Assembly (NCBI GenBank): GCA_036389135.1
Contig: DASVQP010000052.1
Coordinates: 1-64,000, forward strand
From: Longimicrobium sp.
GTDB taxonomy: Bacteria > Gemmatimonadota > Gemmatimonadetes > Longimicrobiales > Longimicrobiaceae
Direction of reading: 5' to 3'
Length of the DNA: 64,000 bases
Shown: one piece after another, positions 9,612-18,171 of the stretch
Numbering within the stretch: position 1 is the stretch's first letter
Layout: each line of letters begins with the position of its first letter
Notes under the pieces: model-generated
Told to the model about the DNA's origin: nothing
The model's input: only the letters and a program-made list of their open reading frames with translations
Databases searched by the model: none
Made by a program: the position numbers and the translations under genes

Positions 9612-9648
9612 GAGGCACCGAGAAGATCTCTCGGTGCCTCCGTGTTTA
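9612..9648 (+). terminator. Hairpin after topA, probable terminator
   Basis: A 12-base-pair stem (GAGGCACCGAGA at 9612-9623 with TCTCGGTGCCTC at 9629-9640) closes a five-base loop and is followed by a weak T-rich tail, CGTGTTTACG. It starts 25 bases after the topA stop. The weak U-tract leaves termination efficiency open; the core resembles the CACAGAG repeat family that follows. Confidence 0.55.
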
Positions 9649-9654
9649 CGAGAC

Positions 9655-9755
9655 AAAACCATCACACAGAGACACGGAGGAAACGGCGAGGGCACAGAGA
9701 ACCCCTCATCCGTTCTTTCAGTTCTCTCTGCGGCTCTGTGTGAGGCTGTGGTTTT
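9655..9755. repeat. TCACACAGAG palindromic element, copy 1 (family A)
   Basis: Ends are TCACACAGAG (9662-9671) and CTCTGTGTGA (9734-9743), extended outward by AAAACC and GGTTTT. The interior contains a CACAGAGAAC...GTTCTCTCTG pair. The other full copies are at 34302-34383, 59246-59331 and 62526-62608, and a relative is at 39320-39392. It separates topA from trmFO. Confidence 0.75.
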
Positions 9756-9868
9756 ACTCGCCCCGGCCCGCTCCGGCGGCTATACTCCTGCGCCACGACG
9801 AACCGAACGCTCGCACGCTGGTATCAGTACGGCTCGCGTGGGTACAACCGAAATCCGAAGGTGAGTGA

Positions 9869-11212
9869 ATGGCCGATGTAACCGTGGTGGGCGGGGGGCT
9901 CTCGGGCTCGGAGGCGGCGTACCAGCTCGCGGAGCGCGGGCACGATGTGACGCTGTGCGAGATGCGTCCCGTGCGCGGCACCCCCGCGCACCAGACGCAC
10001 GACCTGGCCGAGATCGTCTGCTCCAACACCTTCAAGAGCGAGGACCCGGCCAACGCGCACGGGCTGCTGAAGCTGGAGATGGAGGCGCTAAGCGCAGGTG
10101 GCTGCCTGCTCCTGTCCACCGCCCGCGCCTCCCGCATCCCCGGCGGCACGGCGCTCACCGTGGACCGGCGCGAGTTCTCGGCGCGCATGACGGCGGCCAT
10201 CGAGGCACACCCGCGCATCCGCGTGGAGCGCGGCGAGGTGGCGGAGCTTCCGGCGGGACCGGCCATCATCGCCACCGGCCCGCTCACCTCGGATGCGCTC
10301 TCCGCCTCCATCCGCCGCGCGCTGGGCGACGACGGGCTCGCCTTCTTCGACGCCATCGCGCCCGTGGTGTCGAACGAGTCGCTGGATATGGAGACGCTCT
10401 TCGCCGCGTCGCGCTGGGGGAAGGGCGAGGGCGACGACTACCTCAACGCGCCCATGACGAAGGAGCAGTACGACGTCTTCGTGGAGGCGCTGCGGTCCGG
10501 CGAGGGGTACGAGGGGCACGACTGGGAGAACGTCCCCTACTTCGAGGGGTGCCTCCCCATCGAAGTGATGGCGACGCGCGGCCCCGAGACGCTCCGTTTC
10601 GGGCCGATGAAGCCCGTGGGGCTCCCCGTGCCGCAGTGGGACGGCAGGCGCGCGTGGGCCGTCGTGCAGCTCCGCCGCGAGGACCGCGCGGGGCAGATGT
10701 GGAACCTGGTCGGCTTCCAGACGCGCCTCAAGATCGGCGAGCAGAAGCGGATCTTCCGCACCATTCCGGGGCTGGAGAACGCGGAGTTCCTGCGCTGGGG
10801 CTCCATCCACCGCAACACGTACCTCAACTTCCCCGCGCGCCTCACCGCGCACGGCTCGCTCCCGGATCGCCCGGAGCTGCTTTTCGCGGGGCAGATCACG
10901 GGGGTTGAGGGGTACACGGAGTCGACGGCGGTGGGGATCCTCGCGGCGGCCAACCTCGACCGCATCGTCCGCGGCCTGGAGCCGGTGCTGCCACCTGCCA
11001 CCACGATGCTGGGCGGGCTGATGAGGTACCTGCGCGAGTCGGAGCCGCGCCACTTCCAGCCGATGAACTCCAATTTCGGCCTGGTGGACCCGCTGGAGGA
11101 GCCGGTGCGCAAGAAGGAGGAGAAGCGCGAGAAGCTGGTGGCCCGCGCCCGCGCCGACTTCGCGGCCTGGATCCGCCAGCACGAGCTGGTGCCGGAGCCC
11201 GCCGCGGCGTGA
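9869..11212 (+). CDS. trmFO: Folate-dependent tRNA uridine-54 methyltransferase TrmFO
   Basis: FAD-dependent enzyme that forms ribothymidine at position 54 in the T-loop of tRNA using 5,10-methylenetetrahydrofolate. The 447-residue protein begins with the dinucleotide-binding motif VVGGGLSGSEAA (about 5-16), followed by the family signature around AEIVCSNTFKSEDPANAHG with its conserved Cys. A second conserved Cys is in FEGCLPIEVMA. Length is typical. A possible -10 element TATACT lies at 9781-9786. The stop codon overlaps the xerC start (GTGA), so the pair is coupled. The topA-trmFO-xerC order supports the call over the related GidA/MnmG. Confidence 0.96.
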   Translation: MADVTVVGGGLSGSEAAYQLAERGHDVTLCEMRPVRGTPAHQTHDLAEIVCSNTFKSEDPANAHGLLKLEMEALSAGGCLLLSTARASRIPGGTALTVDRREFSARMTAAIEAHPRIRVERGEVAELPAGPAIIATGPLTSDALSASIRRALGDDGLAFFDAIAPVVSNESLDMETLFAASRWGKGEGDDYLNAPMTKEQYDVFVEALRSGEGYEGHDWENVPYFEGCLPIEVMATRGPETLRFGPMKPVGLPVPQWDGRRAWAVVQLRREDRAGQMWNLVGFQTRLKIGEQKRIFRTIPGLENAEFLRWGSIHRNTYLNFPARLTAHGSLPDRPELLFAGQITGVEGYTESTAVGILAAANLDRIVRGLEPVLPPATTMLGGLMRYLRESEPRHFQPMNSNFGLVDPLEEPVRKKEEKREKLVARARADFAAWIRQHELVPEPAAA

Positions 11213-12150
11213 CCCCCGCCGGCGACCCGGCGCGCCGGGAGGACGTGGACGCCTTTCTGGGCTACGTGGCGCACGAGCGCCAGCTCTCGCCAAACACGCT
11301 GGAGGCGTACACGATCGACCTGGCGGAGTTCGAGGCGTTTCTGGATCGCTACTATGGCGCCCCCGAGTGGACGTGGAGCGGCGTCGACCGCCTCTCCATC
11401 CGCTCGTGGATGGGCGAGATGGCCGGCCGCCGCGGGCTCGCGCGCACCACCATCGCGCGCAAGCTGTCGGCGGTGCGGTCGTTCTACCGCTTCCTGCACG
11501 TGGAGGAGCGGGTCGCCGCGAATCCGGCGCGCACCGTGCGCACGCCCAAGCGGGAGCGCCACCTCCCCGGCTTCCTGACGCGCGAGCAGATGGACGAGGT
11601 GTTCCGCGATGCGGAGGCGCGGGCGGAGGGTGGCGGCTTCCACGCGCTGCGCAACCTGGCGGTGGTGGAGCTCTTCTACGCGACTGGAATGCGCCTCTCC
11701 GAGCTCCAGGCGATGGACCTGGCCAGCCTGGACCTGGTGAGCGACCGCGTGCGCGTGATGGGGAAGGGTCGTAAGGAGCGCATCGTACCGGTCGGACGCG
11801 CGGCGACGCGCGCACTTCGGGCCTACTACGAGGCGCGCGAGCGGGTGATGGAGACGGCGGAGCGTCCCGACCGCCGCGCCGTCTTCGTGGCGCAGACGGG
11901 GCGCCGCATCACCGTCCGCCAGATCCAGAACGTCGTCGGCGCCTTTCTCAAGGGGATCGCTGACGACGCGGGCCTGTCCACCCACTCCCTGCGCCACACC
12001 TTTGCGACCCATCTGCTGGACGCGGGCGCGGACCTGCTGGCGGTGAAGGAGCTGCTGGGACACGCCAGCCTGAGCACCACGCAGATCTACACGCACACCT
12101 CGCGCGAGCGGCTGAAGCGGATCTACCGGCAGGCGCACCCGCGGGCGTGA
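11209..12150 (+). CDS. xerC: Tyrosine recombinase XerC
   Basis: Site-specific recombinase that resolves chromosome dimers at dif together with XerD. In the 313-residue protein an N-terminal SAM-like DNA-binding domain (about 1-100) precedes the catalytic domain. Catalytic residues are visible as Arg162 in ATGMRLSEL, Lys in GKGRKERIVPV, His-x-x-Arg in HSLRHTFATHLL, His in LLGHASLSTTQ and nucleophile Tyr294 in QIYTHTS. The GTG start overlaps the trmFO stop by 4 bases. Naming as XerC rather than XerD rests on the conserved position between trmFO and hslV. Confidence 0.93.
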   Translation: MTPAGDPARREDVDAFLGYVAHERQLSPNTLEAYTIDLAEFEAFLDRYYGAPEWTWSGVDRLSIRSWMGEMAGRRGLARTTIARKLSAVRSFYRFLHVEERVAANPARTVRTPKRERHLPGFLTREQMDEVFRDAEARAEGGGFHALRNLAVVELFYATGMRLSELQAMDLASLDLVSDRVRVMGKGRKERIVPVGRAATRALRAYYEARERVMETAERPDRRAVFVAQTGRRITVRQIQNVVGAFLKGIADDAGLSTHSLRHTFATHLLDAGADLLAVKELLGHASLSTTQIYTHTSRERLKRIYRQAHPRA

Positions 12151-12154
12151 CGGC

Positions 12155-12186
12155 GGGGAATGGGGAATGGGGAAATGGGGAATGGG
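12155..12186. repeat. GGGGAAT microsatellite (family D)
   Basis: A short tandem run of GGGGAATG units directly after the xerC stop. Similar tracts occur at 53089-53110 (same strand) and 54240-54271 (opposite strand, CCCCATT). Length variation between strains would be expected. Confidence 0.7.
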
Positions 12187-12204
12187 TGCCGCCCTTGCGG
12201 AACG

Positions 12205-12258
12205 AGTCCGCGAAGGCGGACTTTGTGCTGTTCCAGTGGCGAATACAAGCGCTCCTGG
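12205..12258 (+). repeat. GAA-loop hairpin repeat, copy 2 (family C)
   Basis: The hairpin AGTCCGCGAAGGCGGACT at 12205-12222 is followed by CTTTGTGCTGTTCCAGTGGCG and a degenerate second arm up to CGCTCCTGG. The reverse complement of 44155-44240 carries the same order: the same hairpin, then a near-identical tail. It lies 36 bases before hslV, so any transcript from xerC into hslV includes it. Confidence 0.7.
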
Positions 12259-12294
12259 CGAGTCATCGAAAACTTGAGAGACGGTCGAAGATAC

Positions 12295-12837
12295 ATGACG
12301 ATGCCAACGTTCCACGCCACCACCATCCTCGCCGTGCGGCGCGACGGCAAGGTCGCGCTGGGGGGAGACGGGCAGGTGACCATGGGCGACACGGTCGCCA
12401 AGTCGTCCGCCACCAAGGTGAGGAAGCTGCGCGACGGCAAGATCCTGGCGGGGTTCGCGGGCTCCGTGGCCGACGCGTTCACCCTCTTCGAGAAGTTCGA
12501 GGAGAAGCTGGAGCGCTATCCCGGCAACCTCAGCCGCGCGGCGGTGGAGCTGGCCAAGGACTGGCGCTCCGACCGCTACCTCCGCCGCCTGGAGGCGCTG
12601 CTGGCCGTCGCCGATCGCGAGCACCTGTACATGCTCAGCGGCAACGGCGACGTGATCGAGCCCGACGACGACGTGGTCGCGATCGGCTCGGGCGGGTCGT
12701 ACGCGCTGGCGGCGGCCCGCGCGCTCAAGGACCACTCCGACCTCCCCGCGGCCGAGATCGTGCGGCGCGCGCTGGAGATCGCGGGAGACATCTGCATCTA
12801 CACGAACCGCAACATTACGGTTCTGGAGCTGGACTGA
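12295..12837 (+). CDS. hslV: ATP-dependent protease subunit HslV (ClpQ)
   Basis: Threonine protease that forms the double-hexamer core of the HslUV (ClpYQ) proteasome-like machine. The 180-residue protein contains [11 protein letters not shown], as in Bacillus ClpQ. The catalytic N-terminal Thr is expected at Thr9 after removal of a short leader (MTMPTFHA), whereas the E. coli enzyme loses only Met. The following [12 protein letters not shown] and [18 protein letters not shown] are family hallmarks. The start could be the ATG at 12295 or 12301; I prefer the first, with a weak GAGAG upstream. hslU begins 2 bases after the stop, so translation is coupled. Confidence 0.95.
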   Translation: MTMPTFHATTILAVRRDGKVALGGDGQVTMGDTVAKSSATKVRKLRDGKILAGFAGSVADAFTLFEKFEEKLERYPGNLSRAAVELAKDWRSDRYLRRLEALLAVADREHLYMLSGNGDVIEPDDDVVAIGSGGSYALAAARALKDHSDLPAAEIVRRALEIAGDICIYTNRNITVLELD

Positions 12838-12838
12838 C

Positions 12839-14308
12839 GTGGCGACGCAAGAGACCGAAGCACCGCGCGAAGACGCGGCCGAGCCCCAGCCCTGGCTGGA
12901 CGAGCTGACCCCGCGCGGCATCGTGGCCGAGCTGGACAAGTACATCGTGGGGCAGGGCGAGGCCAAGAAGGCCGTCGCCATCGCCCTGCGCAACCGCTGG
13001 CGCCGCCAGCGCGTGGACGAGGAGCTCCGCGAGGAGATCGTCCCCAACAACATCATCATGATCGGCCCCACCGGGGTGGGGAAGACGGAGATCGCGCGGC
13101 GGCTGGCGCGGCTCGCCGGCGCGCCGTTCATCAAGGTGGAGGCGAGCAAGTTCACCGAGGTCGGCTACGTAGGGCGCGACGTGGAGTCGATGGTCCGTGA
13201 CCTCGTGGACGTGGCCATCAACATGGTACGCACCGACCGCGAGGACGACGTGCAGGAGCTGGCCGAGGGGCGCGTCGAGGATCGCCTCCTCGACCTCCTG
13301 ATCCCGCCCCTTCCGGAGGGCGGCGCGCCCCCGCCCGAGCCGACGGAGACCGAAAAGGCGCGCGTGTTCGTGGCCGGCCCCGGCGGCGTGGCGGCCGAGG
13401 AGGACCGCGTCAAGGAGCGCCGCGAGCGCACGCGCGACAAGTTCCGCCAGCTCCTCAAGGATGGAAAGCTGGAGGACCGCCAGGTGGAGGTGGAGGTGAC
13501 GCAGAGCCTTCCCCTGGAGAACATGCTGATCCCCATGGGCGGCATGGACGGCGGGATGGACAACAACCTGATGGACATGCTGCAGGACGTCCTCCCCAAG
13601 AAGACGAAGCGCCGCAGCGTGACCGTGGCCGAGGCGCGCCGCATCCTCCTCCAGGACGAGCTGGACAAGCTGGTCAACATGGACGAGGTGATCAACGAGG
13701 CGCTGGACCGCGTTGAGGAGATGGGGATCATCTTCCTGGACGAGATCGACAAGATCGCGACCGACCGCGGCGGCGCGCCGGGCCCCGACGTCTCGCGCGA
13801 GGGCGTGCAACGCGACCTTCTCCCGGTCGTCGAGGGCTCTACCGTGCAGACCAAGTACGGGATGGTGAGGACGGACCACATCCTCTTCATCGCGGCGGGT
13901 GCCTTTCACGTGTCGAAGCCGTCCGATCTGATCCCCGAGCTCCAGGGGCGCTTCCCCATCCGCGTGGAGCTGAAGGCGCTGACGGAGGAGGACTTCATCC
14001 GCATCCTACAGGAGCCCAAGAACGCGCTCCTCACGCAGTACCGCGCCCTCGTGGCGGCGGACGGCGCGACGCTGGAGTTCAGCGACGAGGGCGTGCGCGA
14101 GATCGCCCGCATCGCCGCGCAGGTGAACGACCGCATGGAGAACATCGGCGCGCGCCGCCTCCACACCGTGCTCACGACGCTCCTGGAGGACATCCTCTTC
14201 GAGCTCCCCGAGCGCGAACAGAAGACGATCCACATCGACGGCGACACCGTCCGCGGCCGTCTCAAGGCGATCGTGGAGGACGAGGATTTGCGCAAGTACA
14301 TCCTATAA
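12839..14308 (+). CDS. hslU: ATP-dependent protease ATPase subunit HslU (ClpY)
   Basis: AAA+ unfoldase that feeds substrates into HslV. The 489-residue protein starts at a GTG one base after the hslV stop. Walker A is GPTGVGKTE (about 76-84), followed by the pore motif region with GYVGRDVE. The inserted I-domain (about 115-245) is rich in charged residues. Walker B is [11 protein letters not shown]. The C-terminus LRKYIL matches the conserved tail that inserts between HslV subunits and activates them. A terminator hairpin follows. Confidence 0.97.
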   Translation: MATQETEAPREDAAEPQPWLDELTPRGIVAELDKYIVGQGEAKKAVAIALRNRWRRQRVDEELREEIVPNNIIMIGPTGVGKTEIARRLARLAGAPFIKVEASKFTEVGYVGRDVESMVRDLVDVAINMVRTDREDDVQELAEGRVEDRLLDLLIPPLPEGGAPPPEPTETEKARVFVAGPGGVAAEEDRVKERRERTRDKFRQLLKDGKLEDRQVEVEVTQSLPLENMLIPMGGMDGGMDNNLMDMLQDVLPKKTKRRSVTVAEARRILLQDELDKLVNMDEVINEALDRVEEMGIIFLDEIDKIATDRGGAPGPDVSREGVQRDLLPVVEGSTVQTKYGMVRTDHILFIAAGAFHVSKPSDLIPELQGRFPIRVELKALTEEDFIRILQEPKNALLTQYRALVAADGATLEFSDEGVREIARIAAQVNDRMENIGARRLHTVLTTLLEDILFELPEREQKTIHIDGDTVRGRLKAIVEDEDLRKYIL

Positions 14309-14328
14309 CGGCGGGTCCGCAGAGACGC

Positions 14329-14363
14329 AGAGGCGCGGAGAGAGATCCGCGCCTCTTCGCTTT
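14329..14363 (+). terminator. Terminator after hslU
   Basis: An 11-base-pair stem (AGAGGCGCGGA at 14329-14339 with TCCGCGCCTCT at 14346-14356) has a six-base loop and a moderate T-rich tail (TCGCTTTAC). It lies 21 bases after the hslU stop and ends the trmFO-xerC-hslVU unit. Confidence 0.7.
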
Positions 14364-14384
14364 ACGGGTGTCCGGAGCGGACCG

Positions 14385-14733
14385 CGTAGCGGGGGTGGGC
14401 TGGGGCGGCCCCTACGAGGTCGGTGTACGTGGCAGGGGCAGGAGGCGGGGCAGGGGAGGGCAGACACGCCGGTCTGCCCCTACCAATTTCTGGTGTTCAC
14501 GACGGCGGCGGAGCAGCGTCAGGCACGGCCGCGATGAATCGCGCCCCTACGACAGATGCCGGGGCATGGGCGGAGTGCACCCTTTCCCCCGCTTGCGGGG
14601 GAGAGGGCCGGGGAGAGGGGGAGCCCGCGTGCCTCGACCCCTGCGGCGCGCACCAACCCACGCGTACGCCCCTCCCCCAGGTCGTTATTGGGGAAGGGGC
14701 CGCGAGGTGACGAGCGGGGGTGGGGGCCCGCCT
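14385..14733. repeat. Composite GTAGGGGC hairpin array, locus 1 (family B)
   Basis: The gap between the converging hslU and the Asn/Gln-rich gene is filled by hairpin modules: GGGGCGGCCCCTAC, a GGGCAGACACGCCGGTCTGCCC module, a GCGCGATGAATCGCGCCCC-type module, a CCCGCTTGCGGGGGAGAGGG module and a CCCTCCCCCAGG...TTGGGGAAGGGG module followed by GCGAGGTGACGAGCGGGGGTG. The same modules in other combinations recur at 21.0, 41.4, 49.0, 50.2, 53.1 and 56.8 kb. No protein-coding potential is credible. Confidence 0.7.
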
Positions 14734-15138
14734 CTACCGCTGGTTGTCGGGCTGACGGATGGGGTCGCGCACCGCGTCCGGAGTGGTCTCTTCCGTGCGC
14801 CGGTTCTGCTCGGCGAGAGCGTCGCGGTTGTCCTGCGCGTTGGCGACGTTCGCGGCGGCCTGTGAGTTGTCCTCGGAGGCCGTTCCGGTGTTGCCAGAGG
14901 TGTGCGCGCCGGTCGAGGTGGTACCGCCGCCGGTCGCATTCGAGGTGATGTTGGCGCCGTTGTTACTGATGATTTCCTGCTGGCCAACCGGGTGGTTGGC
15001 GGAGTCGCCGGCGGTGGCTTCGGTGCGGCGGTTCTGGTCGCGGAGGGCTTCCAGGTTGTCGTGCGCGTTCTGGGTGTGGGCCTCCGCGGCGCGGGTGTCC
15101 TCGTTGCCCTGGTTGGCGCCGGTGTTGTTCTGGTCCAT
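14734..15138 (-). CDS. Asn/Gln/Thr-rich low-complexity protein with an internal duplication
   Basis: A 134-residue hydrophilic protein without signal peptide, Cys or recognisable domain. Two copies of a helical, charged unit (AHDNLEALRDQNRRTEAT near residues 26-43 and AQDNRDALAEQNRRTEET near 103-120) flank a disordered Asn/Gly/Thr/Ser-rich middle. The composition resembles small stress-associated disordered proteins, but no family is recognised. The start is supported by a near-perfect GAAGGAG 6 bases before the ATG on the minus strand. It lies downstream of a terminator that closes the next upstream gene, so it should have its own promoter in the 50-60 bases between. Confidence 0.75.
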   Translation of the reverse strand: MDQNNTGANQGNEDTRAAEAHTQNAHDNLEALRDQNRRTEATAGDSANHPVGQQEIISNNGANITSNATGGGTTSTGAHTSGNTGTASEDNSQAAANVANAQDNRDALAEQNRRTEETTPDAVRDPIRQPDNQR

Positions 15139-15195
15139 GCTCGTCTCCTTCAGCGGGTGAGCCCTCCAGCGGTCGCAACTCCCATTCCGGCGCGC

Positions 15196-15232
15196 AAAAA
15201 AGGCCCCGCACCGATGGTTGGGTGCGGGGCCT
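15196..15232 (-). terminator. Terminator for the minus-strand gene at 15255-15656
   Basis: A 12-base-pair stem (AGGCCCCGCACC at 15201-15212 with GGTGCGGGGCCT at 15221-15232) is flanked on the left by six A residues, which become a T-run on the minus strand. It lies 22 bases after the stop of the 133-residue gene and about 60 bases before the next minus-strand start. Confidence 0.88.
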
Positions 15233-15254
15233 CCTGGTTCGCGCGGACGGGGCT

Positions 15255-15656
15255 TCAGTCCGGGAAGTTGACGGCGGCGCTGTGGTCGCCGATCAGGTCG
15301 ATGATCGCTTCCATCTGGGCGCCCATGCGGTCCAGACGGTTGAGGACGGTGCGGCCGTGCGCGTAGTCGAAGTAGAGCGCGACCGCCTCCTCGTGCGCCG
15401 GATGGAACTCCAGCACCTTGTCGTCCAGCCGGCGGTGGAGATCGGTCACCAGGATGCCGACCGCCTCGCGCACGCGGCGCTGGTCTTCCAGCGAGTCGAT
15501 GCTGAAGTCGCCGGTGAGGCGGGGAAGGAGCTGCTCCACCTTCGCCACGCCCTCCGGCGGTGCGGCAACCGCACCGAAGCGACCACTGTCGGTCGCCATG
15601 AGCTCGATCGCGGCCGAAAGCGCGCGGAGCTCTTCGAAGTTGAAGTGAAGGATCAC
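15255..15656 (-). CDS. Small soluble protein of unknown function
   Basis: A 133-residue acidic, mostly helical protein starting MILHFNFEELRALSAAIEL. The GTG start is chosen because GGGAGG lies 6 bases upstream; a start 27 bases earlier has no ribosome binding site. There are no Cys residues, no membrane segment and no motif I can assign. A Leu-rich helix around LNRLDRMGAQMEAIIDLIGDH near the C-terminus could mediate oligomerisation. It is monocistronic: a terminator follows directly, and a 255-base gap with no recognised feature separates it from purK upstream. Confidence 0.7.
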   Translation of the reverse strand: MILHFNFEELRALSAAIELMATDSGRFGAVAAPPEGVAKVEQLLPRLTGDFSIDSLEDQRRVREAVGILVTDLHRRLDDKVLEFHPAHEEAVALYFDYAHGRTVLNRLDRMGAQMEAIIDLIGDHSAAVNFPD

Positions 15657-15911
15657 GGAGCCTCCCTTGCTAAGGTCACCCACCGATCAAGGCAATCGGC
15701 GGGCCACGTGCCGCTGTCCTCAGTACACCGCGCCTTCCCAAACGTTTACGCCAGGGGATACACGCGGGTTTCAGGTGAGGCGCCGGGCGGAACGCCACGA
15801 TCGCGGCATTCCACGGCGCCGGGTTGCGTCCCGTGGCGGGGACGGGGCGCGCATCCCCGGGAGGACGGTGAGAGGAGGGTGCTGCGTCGTACCGCTGATC
15901 CTACAATTGCC

Positions 15912-17093
15912 TCACCTGCGGGCCGGCGCAAGGGCTCCAGTGTGCACCTTGTTCACCAGCGCCCGCCAGGCACGGTCCGCCCGCTCCAGCGCCTCGTCGG
16001 CCGTGTCGCCCAGCGCCGTCACGTGGCCCATCTTGCGGCCGGGGCGCGACTCCGCCTTTCCGTACAGGTGCAGGGCGGCCATCGGCACCGCCATCACATC
16101 AGCCGTACCCGCCCGCCCCAGCCCGGTTCCGGCGTCGTCGCCCATCAGGTTGACCATGGCGGCCGGGCGCAGCAGATCGGCCGAGCCGAGCGGGAGCCCG
16201 CACACCGCGCGGAGCTGCTGCTCGAACTGCGACACGGGGCAGGCCTCCCAGGTGTAGTGCCCGGAATTGTGCGGGCGCGGCGCGATCTCGTTCATCCTCA
16301 CGACGCCGTCCTCGCCCACGAACATCTCCACCGCCAGCAGCCCCACCACCTCCAGCCCCTCGGCCAGGGCGCACGCGATCCGCCGCGCTTCTTCCGCCAG
16401 CTCGGGAGAGATGCGCGCCGGCGCGACGGTGGAGTGGAGGATGCCGCCGCGGTGCTCGTTCTCACCCACGGGGAAGCACGCGATCTCCCCGCCCGGCCCA
16501 CGCGCGCAGACCACCGAGATCTCCATGCGGAAGCGGACGAAGGCCTCCAGGATCAGCTCCGCTCCCTCCGGCGCGACGGATCGGAAGGCGGCTTCGGCCT
16601 CCGCGGGATCGCGGATCACCGCCTGGCCCTTGCCATCGTAGCCGCCGCGCGCCGTCTTGAGCACAGCGGGGACGCCGATCTCCGCCAGCGCCGCGTGCAG
16701 ATCGTCCAGCGAGCCGACCGCGCGATAGTCCGCGGTGGGGACGCCCAGGCGGCGGGCCGCATCCTTTTCGCGGATGCGGTGCTGCGCCACTTCCAGGACG
16801 CCGGGGCCGGGGCGGACGGGGACGACGGCCTCCAGTGCGCGTAGCGTGTCCACGTCCGCGTTCTCCCACTCCAGCGTCACCACGTCCGAGCGGCGGGCCA
16901 GCTCCAGCGCGGCATCAGCGTCGTGGAAGGGGGCGATGATGGACTCGTCGGCGAGGGCGGCGGCGGGGGAGTCGGCGGCGGGGTCCCACACGACGACGCG
17001 GTAGCCCATCCGCCGCGCCTCCAGCGCGAACATCCGCCCGAGCTGGCCGCCGCCCACGATGCCGATGGTGGACCCGGGGAGGATCGGCGTCAC
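15912..17093 (-). CDS. purK: N5-carboxyaminoimidazole ribonucleotide synthase PurK
   Basis: ATP-grasp enzyme that carboxylates AIR with bicarbonate to N5-CAIR in purine synthesis. The 393-residue protein begins with a nucleotide-binding loop [17 protein letters not shown], followed by an ATP-grasp core with [14 protein letters not shown] (phosphate loop) and the metal/ATP residues in [16 protein letters not shown]. The GTG start overlaps the purE stop by 4 bases, so purE and purK form a coupled operon with purE first. Confidence 0.96.
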   Translation of the reverse strand: MTPILPGSTIGIVGGGQLGRMFALEARRMGYRVVVWDPAADSPAAALADESIIAPFHDADAALELARRSDVVTLEWENADVDTLRALEAVVPVRPGPGVLEVAQHRIREKDAARRLGVPTADYRAVGSLDDLHAALAEIGVPAVLKTARGGYDGKGQAVIRDPAEAEAAFRSVAPEGAELILEAFVRFRMEISVVCARGPGGEIACFPVGENEHRGGILHSTVAPARISPELAEEARRIACALAEGLEVVGLLAVEMFVGEDGVVRMNEIAPRPHNSGHYTWEACPVSQFEQQLRAVCGLPLGSADLLRPAAMVNLMGDDAGTGLGRAGTADVMAVPMAALHLYGKAESRPGRKMGHVTALGDTADEALERADRAWRALVNKVHTGALAPARR

Positions 17094-17575
17094 GCTTCCG
17101 GCTCCCGCAGCGCGTCCTCCGCCATGCGCTCGGCAAATGTGCGCAGGCGGTCGCGGATCTCGGGGTCGCGCGTTCCCAGGATGCGCGCGGCCAGGAGCCC
17201 CGCGTTCGCCGCCCCCGCCTTGCCGATCGCCACCGTTGCGACGGGGACGCCGCGCGGCATCTGCACGATGGAAAGGAGCGAGTCCACCCCGTTGAGCGTG
17301 GAGGAGAGGACGGGGACGCCGATCACGGGAAGCACCGTCTTGGCCGCCGTCATCCCGGGCAGGTGCGCCGCCCCTCCTGCCCCGGCGACGATCACCTCCA
17401 GCCCGCGCCCCTCCGCCGCCTCGGCGTACGCGAACATGCGGTCCGGGGTGCGGTGGGCGGAGACGACCTCCATCTCGTAGGCAATCCCCAGCTCATCCAG
17501 TACCCGGGCCGCTTCCAGCATCGTCTCGCGGTCCGAGCGGCTCCCCATGATGATCCCCACGCGCGGCTGGCTCAT
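17090..17575 (-). CDS. purE: N5-CAIR mutase PurE
   Basis: Converts N5-CAIR to CAIR, the step after PurK. The 161-residue protein has the class I PurE motif GSRSD (about 10-14), SAHRTPDRM with the catalytic His, and [12 protein letters not shown]. The start [15 protein letters not shown] fits the family; an upstream extension in the same frame would add 36 non-conserved residues. The promoter must lie in the 183-base divergent region shared with the mazG-like gene. Confidence 0.96.
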   Translation of the reverse strand: MSQPRVGIIMGSRSDRETMLEAARVLDELGIAYEMEVVSAHRTPDRMFAYAEAAEGRGLEVIVAGAGGAAHLPGMTAAKTVLPVIGVPVLSSTLNGVDSLLSIVQMPRGVPVATVAIGKAGAANAGLLAARILGTRDPEIRDRLRTFAERMAEDALREPEA

Positions 17576-17758
17576 TCCCGTCGGGCTCGTTGGTGGCACG
17601 TGAGGCGTTTCACGCGAAATGGCGCGGACGGAGGCATTCTTCCGCACCCCGTCAATGTACCGGCGGCGGGCGGGCGGCTGCAACGGAGAACGAGAGTCTT
17701 GTTTCCGTTTGGGAACGGACGTAGGTTGCCGGTCCTACCCGCCGAAGAGCCGCACCGA

Positions 17759-18100
17759 ATGCAGATCCGCGAAGTCCAGCAGCAGGTCGACGAGTACATC
17801 TCGCAGTTCAAGGAAGGCTACTTCCCCCCGCTGGTGAACCTGGCCCGCCTCACCGAGGAGGTGGGCGAGCTTGCCCGCGAGCTGAACCACCGCTTCGGCC
17901 CGAAGAAGAAGAAGGCCGACGAGCCCGAGGGCGACGTCGCGCTGGAGCTGGGGGACGTGGTGTTCGTGTGCGTCGTCCTCGCGAACCAGATGGGGATCGA
18001 CCTGGACGACGCCGTGGCGCGCACTCTCGGCAAGTACCGCGTGCGCGACGCCAACCGCTGGGAACGGAAAGGGGATGGGGGATCAAGGATGAAGGGATGA
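17759..18100 (+). CDS. MazG-like nucleotide pyrophosphohydrolase
   Basis: A 113-residue all-alpha NTP pyrophosphatase of the MazG type, probably hydrolysing (d)NTPs to monophosphates. The metal-binding signature is visible as EEVGELARELN (about 31-41) and ELGDVVFVCVVLANQ (about 62-76), i.e. ExxE plus ExxD. A Lys run FGPKKKKADEPEGD lies between. The start MQIREVQQQVDEYI fits the family; the frame is open upstream but without conserved sequence. The C-terminus ends in a Gly/Lys tail that reads into a CATCCC-type repeat. It is divergent from purE. Confidence 0.85.
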   Translation: MQIREVQQQVDEYISQFKEGYFPPLVNLARLTEEVGELARELNHRFGPKKKKADEPEGDVALELGDVVFVCVVLANQMGIDLDDAVARTLGKYRVRDANRWERKGDGGSRMKG

Positions 18101-18166
18101 GGTAACCGACCCGATCCCGCATCGCTCCCCCATCCCTCATCCCCCATCCCTTCATCCCTGCAGTTC
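18070..18166. repeat. GGGATG/CATCCC microsatellite pair (family D)
   Basis: GGGGATGGGGGATCAAGG... on one side and CCCCCATCCCTCATCCCCC... on the other form an imperfect inverted repeat. It overlaps the last 10 codons of the mazG-like gene and ends 6 bases before the response-regulator start. Confidence 0.55.
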
Positions 18167-18171
18167 CGCCA

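Noticed and set aside
10088-13155. Minus-strand frames opposite trmFO, xerC and hslV
   Set aside because: Same composition artefact; the plus-strand genes there have full family motifs and coupled starts.
14368-14948. Plus-strand frames across the repeat array after hslU
   Set aside because: They translate family B hairpins, which recur at other loci in other frames; no ribosome binding site or domain.
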